From positions 1 through 64,000 of the forward strand of contig JAVYIG010006404.1 of the NCBI GenBank assembly GCA_035222895.1: 64,000 nt of DNA, in the 5' to 3' direction. Under the pieces are notes generated by a model, which saw only the letters and a program-made list of their open reading frames with translations, was not told the DNA's origin and did no database searches. Origin of the DNA: Strongylocentrotus droebachiensis (taxonomy: Eukaryota > Echinodermata > Echinoidea > Camarodonta > Strongylocentrotidae). Shown piece after piece: positions 54,083 to 64,000 of the stretch (its first letter is position 1; every line of letters begins with the position of its first letter). The translations under genes were made by a program, and so were the position numbers.

Positions 54083-56110
54083 TCATGCTAACTTTTATAT
54101 TGGCAACAGTGTATAAAGAAAATAAACATTGTACCAAGTTAACTTGGGGGGGGGGGGCATTATGATGTGGACGTGGGTCCATGCATGCAACTCCGCAGTG
54201 GATTCACAGCATGCATGGGAGGGGGCGGTATATAGATTTTGTCTATGCTCATTCGAATTATAATTATGTTCATTAAATCAAATATGTGAAAGAGGGGGCG
54301 TTGTATTTCAAACGTCATGCCCCATTCAAAAGAATTCAGATGATTAAATATAGGAAATCTGTATCCCCACCTCAATTAAGGTGGCAATTTGATGGTCAAT
54401 AAAATGAGCATCATCAACGCGAAGATGAGGCCTTTAATGTGTCCAAACAGATCCACACAAAGGGAGCTCGGGAAATGTGGGGAAAAACAAGTGAAATTCC
54501 ATAAAAGGCCAGACAGCGGAGACAGGCTAGCCATTTCGAGTCAGTTCGAAGGTGGGGGGAATCCCACCTTTTGTTATGATGACGTATTTGAATATGTCAA
54601 TGCACCGTGACGCGTAGTTATCTGTTGAAGTGTTAATGTGTAAAAGAACGCTATCAGACCAAGAAATATTTTTAATGAATGCTCTCCCAACTTGTTGATC
54701 AGGCAAGTTTCAGTTTTCATTCACATGTTTTGTTGTTGAGAGAACCGATGACAGCTCTAAATACAAGCGCAAGCGAAAAAAACTCGTGAGTATGAATATA
54801 TCGATATGATCTCATAATATCATGCCTCTAAAAGTATTTTAAAAAATGAAATGATTTTGATATTAAACACCTGCTTTACCATGTTTACCGTAGTAAAACT
54901 AAAGCAATAATCCCGTATCGTCGTATATAGACAGAAATATAACCTTCTGGTAAGTGGTATAGAGAATGAAAATTACTCATTGTATACAAAAATATTATTT
55001 TAGAATCTATACGATGCGAAGTGTATATTATACTATGATCATAGCTTTCATGGAAGCGGATTGGCAACACTATGCAAATGGTTGTAGTAATACATGAGAT
55101 ATATATATAATTAATGGATATATCTCGGCCTACTTTTCTTCAGGATAACTATTTGCTTGGTGACAATAAGCCAGGGTCATAGCATTGTTACCTGTGTTAG
55201 TTCAAGACTGCACAAATACAGACAATCTTTAGCTTTGTTGGGTATGACAATAGAGTTGTGTATTGAAATATTGTGACTTCCACATTTAGTTGCTTTTTGA
55301 TTCATGAAAATTAGATATAAAGGTTCTCCAATGATGCATGGTAGATATAAAATGGTTGATGATGAAAGAGCATGGTGGGATAATCTGCATGGAATTTGAT
55401 TCAGAGAGTTATACTTCTGCACACTGTAATATATGAATCATCATTTGAAAGGGCAGAAGAGTGACCACTTTTTCAAAATATTATTGTAGTTTTACACTTT
55501 CAAATTGCTGCATGGATTCAACACTATAAAGGTTGAATCTAGCATGTATAATAAAAGAGTTAATCTGACATTTTGAATATGCCATTCTTAAATGGTGATT
55601 TCACATTTTAGTTTGTAGAGATATATGAGAGCCCAAAATATAATGTTGGTTATAATCAACTCACTTTAACTAGCAAGGAAGCCATTTTGATATCTAATTT
55701 TGAAATATCTCTCAGAATTAATATCTAAAGAATATCACTTGATAAGATACCAACACGGAACTCTAATGTTAACATACAGAGCAAGAAGATTCTTAAATGA
55801 ATGTTTCCCTTGGACCTGAAAAAGTTGGGAACACAATTGCAACTCTTTTTGAGAAAAAAAATCATCTCAAGGGCAATTTGAGTACCTTATTGTATATCCC
55901 GCAGACATCATGTCAAAATATGATGTGTTTGCACTTTAAAGGAGTTGATGCACATAAGGCTATTGAAAATGCCCTTCTTTTTTTTAAAGTAGTTGGGATC
56001 GTGTTTGGGGTTGATGGTGAAATAAGGGAACCTTCAGCTTTTGGGTCAGACACCAATTTCATTGACTATATTGATTGTTCTTATGCTAATCATATTTTTA
56101 AAGATTTATT
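54083..56110. other. AT-rich intergenic region
   Basis: No gene recognised. The longest open frame (55797-56138, + strand, starting MNVSLGPEKVGNTIATLFEK) runs into a TTA microsatellite and has no recognisable motif. A retroelement relic is possible given the tail that follows. Confidence 0.3.
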
Positions 56111-56139
56111 ATTGGTATTGTTATTATTATTATTATGAC

Positions 56140-56188
<49 letters not shown>

Positions 56189-56310
56189 GTTTTCGGGTTT
56201 CGCGCCTTCTTCCTTGTAATACAAGTTCTTTAATTATATTTATGTTCCTACTTATAAATTGTATTGTTTGGAAGAAAATAAATGTTTTTTTGAATTGAAT
56301 TGAATTGAAT
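56110..56310 (+). repeat. (ATT)n microsatellite and possible retroelement 3' tail
   Basis: ATT repeats at 56115-56190, then TTCGGGTTTCGCGCCTTCTT, AATAAATG and a (TTGAA)n pentamer run. A polyadenylation-like signal followed by a short tandem repeat is typical of non-LTR 3' ends. Inferred. Confidence 0.4.
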
Positions 56311-56396
56311 TATTGTTATTATTATCATTGTTATTATTAAATGTACTAATATCATGATAATTATCATCATCATCATTATTATCTTGGTACTTGGTA

Positions 56397-59285
56397 CAGG
56401 CGCGGATCCAGGGGGGGGGCCGAGCGGGCCTTGGCCCCCCCCCCCCCCCCCCCCCGCAAAAAAAAAAAAAGAAAAAAAAAGAGAAGAAAGGAAAAGAAGG
56501 GAAAGAGAAAAGGGAGAAAAAGGGAAAGAAAGAAGAGGAAGAAGAAAAGGGGTAAGAAGGAGATCGGGGGGCCGAAAGGGCCTTGCCTCCCAGGCTGTTA
56601 ACCCCCCCCCCCCCCCCCCAATCAAAAAAAGAAGAGAAAAGAAAGGAAAGATAAAGAAAAAAGGAAAAGAGGAGATACTGGCGTACTGATAGAGGGGGGG
56701 GGGGGGCTTGGGGGAAATTAAATCCAAACGGTTGATAACAAATAATGCTGAAATTACATAATTTCCGAAAATTTTCCTCACTTTTTAGTAAATTATACGT
56801 TTGTATGTGTTTGCTGGAAAATGACAAATTCCTAAATTTACACCCAAGCAAAAAATATGATTCTTGAGATTCCTACATGTCAGGGCCCGAGGTACAGCGG
56901 GGATCGAGAGCCTCGAAACCCCCCCCCCCCCCCACTTTTCTTGAAAAAGTATATTAAAGAGAAATAAAATAGAATGAGAGCAAGAAAGTAAGAATAGTTA
57001 ACTGCCAGTGTTAACAAAATAATGAGGCATCAAAATATGCTCATCTGACCGTGATTAAATGCCTAAAACCCCTAAGCTTCCGGGAGCTTTGCCCCCTGGA
57101 TTCCATCTAGGGCCCTACGGCGGGTCCTTAGATGATCATCTGACGGTAATTTCTTATTCTCTTATCTGATAGTAATGTATTGCCTTAAACCCCTGAGCTT
57201 GGGGGATCGGACAAGGTATCAAGATGTGTTTATCTGACCGCAGGCGCGTAGCCAGGGGGGGGGGGGGGGGGGGGGGGCGGCCCCCCAATCGGAAGAGGAC
57301 GTACAGTGTAGGAAGAAAAAGGAGCAGACAAAGAACATCTTTGAAATTTAGACAAGGATTAAGAGTATAGAGAACTGTACAACGCATCGTTTTCTTTTTC
57401 TAATAATAAAACGTCAAAGCCTCGCGCATGAGGGGAGGGGGACTGAATTCAGACGAGGATTCAGAGTCGAGAACTCTACAACGAATCGTCTTCTTTCTCT
57501 AAAAATTTAATAAATCGTAAAATTTTCCGAGCTCCGCGCAGGAGGGGGAGGAGGGGGAGGGTGGGGGGGGGGGGGGGACTGAATTTAGACAAGGAATAAG
57601 AGTCGAGAACTGTACAACAAATTGTCTTCTGTATCTAATAATTTGATGAATCGTAAAAGCATCCGCGCTTCGCGCGGGAGGGGGGAACCTGAATTCAGAC
57701 GAGGATTAAGAGTCGAGAACTGCACAACGAATCGTCTTCTTTCTCTAATGATTTAATGAAACGTAGAAGCTTCCGCGCTTCGCGCAGGCGGAAGGAGAGG
57801 GAGAGGGGGTGACTGATTTTAGACAAGGATTAAGAGTCGAGAACTTTACAACAAATCGTCTTCTTTCTCTAATAGTATAATAAAACGTCAAAGTTTCCGC
57901 GCTTCGCGCCTGAATGGGGGGGGGGGGGGAAATGAATTTAGACAAGGATTAAGAATCGAGAACTGTACAACGAATTGTCTTCTTTATCTAATTATTGAAT
58001 AAATCGTAAAAGCTTCCGCGCTTTGAGCGGGAGGGGGGGGGGGGGGACATCAATTCAGACGAGGATTAAGAGTAGAGAACTTTACAACGAATCGTCTTCT
58101 TTCTCTAATAATTTAATGAAACGTAAAAGCTTCCGCGCTTCGCGCGGGAGGGGGAGGGGGAACTGAATTCAGACGAGGATTAAGAGTCGAGAACGGTACA
58201 ACGAATCGTCTTCTTTCTTTAATAGTTTAATAAAAGGTCAAAGCTTCCGCGCTTCGCGCAGGAGGGGGAAGGGGGGGGGGACTGAATTTAGACAAGGATT
58301 ATTTTCGAGAACGGTGCAGCGAATCTTCTTCTTCTCTAATGATTAAACTTAGATTAAAGCTTCCGCGCTTCGCGCAGGAGGGGGGGGGGGGAACTGAATT
58401 CAGACGAGGATTAAGAGTCGAGAACGGTACAACGAATCGTCTTCTTTCTTTAATAGTTTAATAAAAGGTCAAAGCTTCCGCGCTTCGCGCAGGAGGGGGA
58501 AGGGGGGGGGGACTGAATTTAGACAAGGATTATTTTCGAGAACGGTGCAGCGAATCTTCTTCTTCTCGAATGATTAAATGAAGATTAAAAGCTTCCGCGC
58601 TTCGCTTTGGAGGGGGGAACCTGAATTCAGACGAGGATTAAGAGTCGAGAACTGTATAACGAATCGTCTTCTTTCTCTAATGATTTAATGAAACGTAGAA
58701 GCTTCCGCGCTTCGCGGAGGAGGGGGAGAGGGGGTGACTGATTTTAGACAAGGATTAAGAGTCGAAAACTGTACAACGAATCGTTTTCTTCATCTAATGA
58801 TTTAATGAAACGTAAAAGCTTCCGCGATTCGCGCGGGAGGGGGGGGGGGAACTGAATTTAGACAAGGATTAAGAGTCGAGAACTGTACAACTAATTGTGT
58901 TCGTTATCTAATAATTTAATGAATCGTAAAAGCTTCCGCGCTTTGCGCGGGAGGGGGGGGGGAAACCTGAATACAGACGAGGATTAAGAGTAGAGCACTT
59001 TACAACGAATCGTCTTCTTTCTCTAATAATTTAATAAATCGTAAAATTTTCCGCGCTTCGCGCGGATGGGGAAAAACTAAATTCAGACGAGAATTATTTT
59101 CGAGAACGGTACAACGAATCGTCTTCTTTCTCTAATAATATAATGAAACGTCAAAGCTTGGGAGGGGGAAATCGCCCCCCCCCCCGCATTACGTCACTGT
59201 TGGTCACCATTACGTACCAATATTTGGCTCGCATAATTTCAAATTTGGGCCCCCCCCCCCCTAAGAAATCCTGGATCCGCGCCTG
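56397..59285. mobile_element. hAT-like element with internal minisatellite, copy 2 (2889 bp)
   Basis: Termini CAGGCGCGGATCCAGG and CCTGGATCCGCGCCTG, with exact duplication ACTTGGTA at 56389-56396 and 59286-59293. Collinear with the copy at 49779, including the internal CAGGCGCGTAGCCAG motif (57241). The extra length comes mainly from 16 rather than 7 minisatellite units. Confidence 0.88.
57343..59160. repeat. About 112-bp minisatellite, 16 units, with a higher-order duplication
   Basis: Same unit as at 50917. Two subtypes alternate: GAATTCAGACGAGG and GAATTTAGACAAGG. A two-unit block starting near 58158 is repeated almost exactly near 58392, period about 234 bp. Confidence 0.9.
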
Positions 59286-59298
59286 ACTTGGTATACTT

Positions 59299-59427
59299 AC
59301 TTGTAAGTATAGTGCCCTTTGGTAAGGCTTTAATCCTCATTGTCAGGTCCCTCGCAGAGGACCTAAAGCCGTCGGCCGTCTGGTTGCTTACTTACAAGCA
59401 TTTATGCTTTCTTAGCAGTCAGTTAAA
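59299..59427 (+). mobile_element. SINE-like element, 3' part only
   Basis: GTGCCCTTTGGTAAGGCTTT, AATCCTCATT, CAGAGGACCTAAAGCCGTC, GGTTGCTTACTTACAAGCAT and CTTTCTTAGCAGTCAG match the tail of the copies at 8198 and 39006. The tRNA head is absent. It starts a few bases from the hAT-like element. Confidence 0.65.
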
Positions 59428-59552
59428 ATAACCACCACGCCCAATATATATTTAATTGTTGTTCTTGTAATTCATCAAGATAATTATTCATTTATTTGGC
59501 ACATTTCCAGGTTATTCATTGATGCTTGCACTGCATGACCTACTGGATTGAA

Positions 59553-60261
59553 ATGGCAGAAGAGCAAACAGCTCAGGATTCGTCGGTGAAGGGACCTTCT
59601 GCAGAACAGCCATTTATTGTGGAAGCCGGTCAAGTGATTTCTGAAAGTGAAGATAACTCCAAGCCAACCGTTTATACGCAAGTCAAAAGACACAGTTCGT
59701 TGAGTGAAGGACCAAACAACAAGAGCAGTCAGATTTCCGACACTGAAAGCATGGATCGAGGCCAAGACAATGAGGAATTCGATGATGATGTCGTACCAGA
59801 CTCTATCCCTTTCAATTTTGGATCTGCGTTTGCAATAGTCCCAGGGGATTTAGAGTACTCCAAAGACCAGTCATCAATGTCAAAGGCATCAGCTTTGGAG
59901 CCAGTGAGAGAACCTTTGACAGCTGTCCAACAAATCAATGAAATGTATCACTGCAGGAGAAGGTCAGATGAGGTCAACCACCTCAAGATAATAGAGATAG
60001 TCTCCACTCTTATGCAGGAGACGGAGATGCTCTCGCTTAAGAACAAAGACCTCAAACAGCAGGTGAAACTGCTCAAGGAGGAGAACCACCACTTGAGGAT
60101 GTCCGCTGAGGGCGTCTTGGAGGAACAGAACAGACATCTTGTAGAAGAGGTGAATCAGCTTCGCCAAAATATGAAGCATACAGTTGAGAGGATGTATTAC
60201 TATCAGGACAGGTGTGAGAAATATGAGCTTTTGCAAGCAGAACAAGTGGATACAGGACCAG
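59553..60261 (+). CDS. Coiled-coil gene, coding exon 1
   Basis: Donor GTAAGC directly after CAGGACCAG; ends in phase 1. It holds the acidic region and the whole coiled coil. Confidence 0.8.
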
Positions 60262-60868
60262 GTAAGCGTGAAAATCCCAATTAAATTCAAGGAAGTGTTT
60301 CGTTTTTTTAGGTGTGTGTGTGTGAGACAGTGAAATATAACACTTTTCGTAGATTAAGTTTTATCTTTGAGAATGGCTGATTCTTTTTTGTTTGTTGGGG
60401 GGGGGGGGAGGGGGTCATAAGAAGGTTTATAATTTTTGCACCCCATATTTTTGGTAAATTGAAGTTAACTTTGACAATAATGGATTTTGTATGAGTTTTA
60501 ATTATCTGTGTTTGTTTATCTTTGATTCGTTATTAGTTTAGTTATTATATCTATCTTGGTAGTATTTTATTCCGCATAATTAAATGGTACTAATTCAACT
60601 CCGGTCATTTTGTAATAATCATTGTAAAAAATAATGGTAAGCCTGTTTGGAAAAAAACATATTTATCTATTTGTTGTTGTCATGCAAGATTTACCCTCTC
60701 TCTAAACTTTTATATTATTAACAATATCGTCAAATCAATGTCCTTTTTATAACAGAAACCATGGGTGCAGATGGAAGCTGTGGTTCTCCTCCATATACTG
60801 CTATGTCAGAGGAACCTGTTGCAATGCCAAGTCTCCAGGACCCATCCTCTTCTCCTCCTGGTCCTTAA
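59553..60868 (+). CDS. Unidentified acidic coiled-coil protein, two coding exons
   Basis: Exons 59553-60261 and 60756-60868 join in phase to 273 aa plus stop. The N-terminal half is Ser/Glu/Asp-rich (ESEDNSKP, GQDNEEFDDDVVPDSIPFNF). Roughly residues 140-225 form a Leu/Glu/Lys coiled coil (ETEMLSLKNKDLKQQVKLLK, EENHHLR, EEVNQLRQNM). The tail is Ser/Pro-rich and ends SSSPPGP. An in-frame ATG at 59535 would add 6 residues; 59553 has the better context (GAAATGG). An acceptor (TTTCCAG) just upstream implies a 5' exon. I do not recognise the family; an adaptor or scaffold role is only a guess. No membrane segment or signal peptide. Confidence 0.75.
60756..60868 (+). CDS. Coiled-coil gene, coding exon 2
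   Basis: Acceptor TTATAACAG. Encodes ETMGADGSCGSPPYTAMSEE, then PVAMPSLQDPSSSPPGP and TAA at 60866-60868. The phase matches exon 1. Confidence 0.7.
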
Positions 60869-61257
60869 ATTATTGTCAAGCAGTTTTGAAAACAATCTTG
60901 GCGAAAGTTCAGATGTCAGTAAACATAACAAAATTGCCATTAGATGTAATAATACTTACAAATGTACTAATAATGGTGAATTTATCTGAAACCTATATAA
61001 ATGAACGATTGTAAGAAAAGAGAGATATAGTGAAAGAAGTGTATACTGGGAAACAATACTTTTAGATGTAAGCTTTAATACATCACATTATCAAGAAACA
61101 TAAATTGGGACATTCAAATTTTCACAGACTTCCTAAATTGCAGAACTTGTAGTGTATTCACAATTCAGTTGTTAACAACTATTACATTTATATATATACA
61201 TATACTATACAAATGATGATTATAACAATTGAAATACAAATCCTTGAGAGTTCTCTT

Positions 61258-61339
61258 CTTCACTATGACCGGTTTCAATATATACGTTTGCCCAACGCTC
61301 TATGGAACAGTCTTCCAGCAAATATAGTGCAAATATGAT
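61258..61339 (+). pseudogene. Non-LTR reverse transcriptase C-terminal fragment
   Basis: One frame reads YDRFQYIRLPNALWNSLPAN and IVQI then stop. The LWNSLP motif is a hallmark of the C-terminal end of jockey/CR1-type reverse transcriptases. No upstream RT domain is present. Confidence 0.55.
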
Positions 61340-61422
61340 TTTTTTTTTCCTTCTTTTTTTACCTTTATGTTATACAACCATGAACTAATTCTTTAAACGC
61401 CTGTATATTTCTTTTAAGATGA

Positions 61423-61824
61423 ATGATGAAAATCCTCTGGACTGACAATCTTAGTAATGAGGAAGTTCTTACACGAGCTGGAGTGCAAAGGAAAATGATA
61501 CGTGAGATGTTGATTAGGCAGTTGAAGTTCATGGGTCACATTTCACGTAAAGAAGGCCTAGAGAATCTTGCTTTGACAGGGAAAATTGTGGGAAGAAGGA
61601 GTAGGGGAAGAAGGAGGATACTTTGGATGGACAGTCTGCAGAAATTGTTGGAAGAGAGAGGAGTGAAAGAACTGGGAGTGGTACTAATACAGAAGGCTAG
61701 GAGCCGAGGGTTGCCAAAGTCAAACGATATGGCACTTAGAGAGAGAGAGAGAGAGAGAGATATTTCTTTACACTGTGTATATTTTTGTGGTATTTTATAT
61801 TGTATTCTTTGTTTCATTAGCTGA
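61423..61824 (+). pseudogene. 5'-truncated non-LTR retrotransposon RT tail
   Basis: An open frame of 133 codons starts MMKILWTDNLSNEEVLTRAG and contains RQLKFMGHISRKEGLENLAL, TGKIVGRRSRGRRR and WMDSL. This is the typical C-terminal tail of endonuclease/reverse-transcriptase retroelements. The catalytic domain is missing. It ends in a GA microsatellite (61738-61760) and AT-rich 3' sequence with AATAAATAAATG near 61885. Confidence 0.75.
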
Positions 61825-62164
61825 TGATAATTTCAATTGTTTCCTTCTATGAAAAGCTTTAACACACAATTTTTTCTATCAAAGAAATAAATAAATGTTG
61901 GAGGAAAAAGAAAAAGGAAATTCAATCTAAATGGTACCTAAATTATTGTATCCCTATTCATTTTTTCCTAATAATTTGTCCTTAGTAATTTTATACTGAT
62001 TGATGTACTTGCCATTTTGTACTACGATTAAACTTATACTATAATAATAGTCCCCTGAATTATCGTGCAGTGATATATTGAGAAGAAGGTCATTTGTTAT
62101 CAGGTATGAAAAATGGCGACAGGGAAAGAACATGTAATATATAGGCCCTGGGCTATATTGGGGC

Positions 62165-62275
62165 AGCCCAAGAGAGAGAGAGAGAAAGAGAGAGAGAGAA
62201 AGAGAGAGAGTGAGAGAGACGGTGAGAGAGGAGGGAGGGAAGAAAGAGAGTGTGAGAAAGAGAGAAAAAGAGAGG

Positions 62276-62318
<43 letters not shown>

Positions 62319-62500
62319 GATGAGAGAGAGAAGAGGGAGGGAAGAAAGAGAGGTGGGAGAAAGAGAGAGAAAGATAGGGAGAGAGAAAGAGAGGGAGAGA
62401 GAAAGAGAGGTGGGAGACAGACAGAGAAAGAGAGGGAGACTCGGAGAAAGAGAGGGAGAGAGAAAGAGAGAGAAAGAAAAGGAGAGAGAAGATCAAGAGA
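62165..62500. repeat. (GA)n-rich microsatellite
   Basis: About 330 bp of GAGA with GGGAGA and GAAAGA interruptions. The open frames on both strands here are artefacts. Confidence 0.95.
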
Positions 62501-63600
62501 CATAATTATTACAGAGATTTGAACAATTTCACGACTACTTCAAGAAGGAAACGTCGATATAAAATTAATGAAAAGAGGGAGAGAATTATTTGAAAGTACA
62601 GCTGTGAATTTTAAAGTTACTTTTATTACTTCTGGGCATTTTTTGTTGTTGTTCATTTGCCCATAACGAATGTAACCCAAAGAAAACGAAATGCATGTTT
62701 CTATCTTACTTTGCTCGGTTATTTCACTAACAAGATAGGAAGGGATAGGAATCATATATTATACAAAACGCAAAACGAATGATGCGCTGTCGAGTCCAGT
62801 GCAAAGTACACTGTGATCTATCTACAGAGTATCTTTGCGTTGCCGTTTTAAAGCTAAGTAAGAAGTGTGCACTTCATTTTTTACTTGTAGTATATTTTTT
62901 AGGTATTAAAACTATGAGTACAAATTTGATTATAATTTTGTTTTAATTATAATTTTTTAATTTTGCTATGAAGTATTTATAACTAATATTTTATTTCTTT
63001 AAAAAACAGAAACAAAACTATTCTTTGGTGAAAATTCCCGGTAAATTTTGATTTAGAGTTCGAAGACAAACAACAATTTCTAGCGGTTTTGCCTGTTATT
63101 GTTGATGTCTTTTCTCAAAGGTAAGTCGAAGATGATTATGTAGAATGTATTATATTATTGTCAATAAATCATGTTAATCTGTGATGCCTTTATGTGATAG
63201 AAATGCTTTTTTCGAAATCGCTGTAGAATTGTTTAGTGTCCCACATGTTCAAAATCATGTTAAGCCTAGTCTGATTGGCCGCCGAGTGACCAAATGTACT
63301 ATATGCCTGGCAAAAATGACATAGGAGGCCTATACCTTGGAAATATACCTTGGAAGTAGGCATTTAAAGTTAAAAACTTATTTGCCTCTCGTTGACATTC
63401 GGATGAAGAATCCATATTTTGACACATGTTTAGTGGCGCTATACAGCTATGTATTGTGATTGTGATTCCAATCGCAGCGCCGCAAACAATGAGATTTTAC
63501 TTCAGTATGCAAAGTCAATGAACGAAACTGCATGTAATATATTATATTTTTAGTAGGGTATAGATCTAGTAGAGTCTATAGACATCTAGACTAGTCTAGA
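62501..63600. other. AT-rich sequence with no recognised gene
   Basis: Short open frames only. A few splice-like sites occur (for example AAAAACAG at 63009 and AAAGGTAAGT at 63119, spacing about 110 nt), but the frame between them has no known motif. Confidence 0.4.
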
Positions 63601-63619
63601 TTAGTACTTTTAGTAGACA

Positions 63620-63805
63620 TTCTTCTTCTTGAATTTGGGAGTCTTCTTCTTTCTTCTTCTCCTCCATCCATCAATCATGTTCTTCTTCTTCTCCTTCCCC
63701 TCTTAGTCTTACTCCTTTTTCACCTTCTCCTCCTCCTACTTCTACTTCTCCCTCTCCTTCTCCCTCTCCTTCTCCTTCCCCCTCTCCTTCTCCTTCTCCT
63801 TCTTC
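63620..63805. repeat. C/T-rich (CTT/CTCCTT)n tract
   Basis: Imperfect CTTCTT and CTCCTTCTCC repeats that run directly into the inverted repeat at 63806. Confidence 0.9.
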
Positions 63806-63919
63806 CAACTTAAGTAGACCGAATTTTCCGTCTCTTTCGTTCGTTAGCCTCTTATTGGGGTAGGGTCGGCTCTCTCCAACGAACGAAAGAGACGGAAAAT
63901 TTGGTCTAAACTTAAGTTG
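63806..63919. repeat. 114-bp inverted repeat
   Basis: The left arm starts CAACTTAAGTAGACCGAATT, and the right arm ends with its near complement CTAAACTTAAGTTG. Arms are about 41 nt with CGTCTCTTTCGTTCGTT in common; the loop is about 32 nt. Possibly a small foldback element. Confidence 0.85.
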
Positions 63920-64000
63920 TCAAGTTATATTTCTTGACAATTATTAAGAAGAGTTTCACTTTCACTTTCAGAAAATTTGAGTCGGATATCGCGTATTGTT

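Noticed and set aside
56248-56851. Minus-strand frames of 177-199 codons with poly-Pro/Gly and Asn/Asp
   Set aside because: They run through G/C homopolymers at the left end of the hAT-like element and the ATC/ATT microsatellite beside it.
61954-62505. Frames of 116-180 codons over the GA repeat
   Set aside because: Ser/Leu or Arg/Glu monotony from the (GA)n microsatellite.

Overview
The window is eukaryotic nuclear DNA: genes are split by long introns with GT/AG borders and lie among many inverted-repeat transposons, tRNA-headed SINE-like elements, microsatellites and poly-G or poly-C runs. Protein similarity points to a marine deuterostome invertebrate, most likely an echinoderm such as a sea urchin. 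This is inferred from style and repeat content, not proved.

Three protein-coding genes can be read. (1) RACGAP1 (MgcRacGAP/CYK-4), + strand, 19 coding exons from 4224 to 20792, 671 codons if every exon is used. It has an N-terminal coiled coil, a complete C1 zinc finger and a RhoGAP domain with its arginine finger. (2) ARL5, - strand, 6 coding exons from 47448 down to 30740, 178 codons. It is a complete Arf-like GTPase of the trans-Golgi network. RACGAP1 and ARL5 converge on a shared, gene-poor 3' region (20793 to 30739). (3) A two-exon gene on the + strand (59553 to 60868) that encodes an acidic, serine-rich protein with a C-terminal coiled coil; I do not recognise its family. Two fragments of non-LTR retrotransposon reverse transcriptase follow it.

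Layout: 1-2370 is a tandem polypyrimidine/G-rich array. 2400-4200 is the RACGAP1 upstream region, with a cluster of ACGCGT sites and an imperfect hairpin. 4200-22700 is RACGAP1, with elements in most introns. 22700-30740 is the shared 3' region, with a 316-bp tandem duplication and a degenerate array. 30740-47450 is ARL5, whose introns hold several elements with intact target-site duplications. 47450-59300 is mostly mobile DNA, including two related 8-bp-TSD (hAT-like) elements that carry 7 and 16 units of a roughly 112-bp minisatellite. 59500-60870 is the coiled-coil gene. 61000-64000 is retroelement remnants and GA/CT-rich simple sequence.

No operon-like or obviously new enzymatic system is visible. 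The most unusual signals are structural. Partial exons have been duplicated inside introns: the ARL5 exon-5 tail with its splice donor occurs three times, and RACGAP1 exon 13 has a decayed second copy split by a transposon. Three in-frame Ser/Lys-rich cassette exons lie near the RACGAP1 C-terminus. A transposon family with a 6-bp target duplication is present in three full copies, plus a possible 40-bp miniature. A duplicated block preserves empty sites for two insertions.
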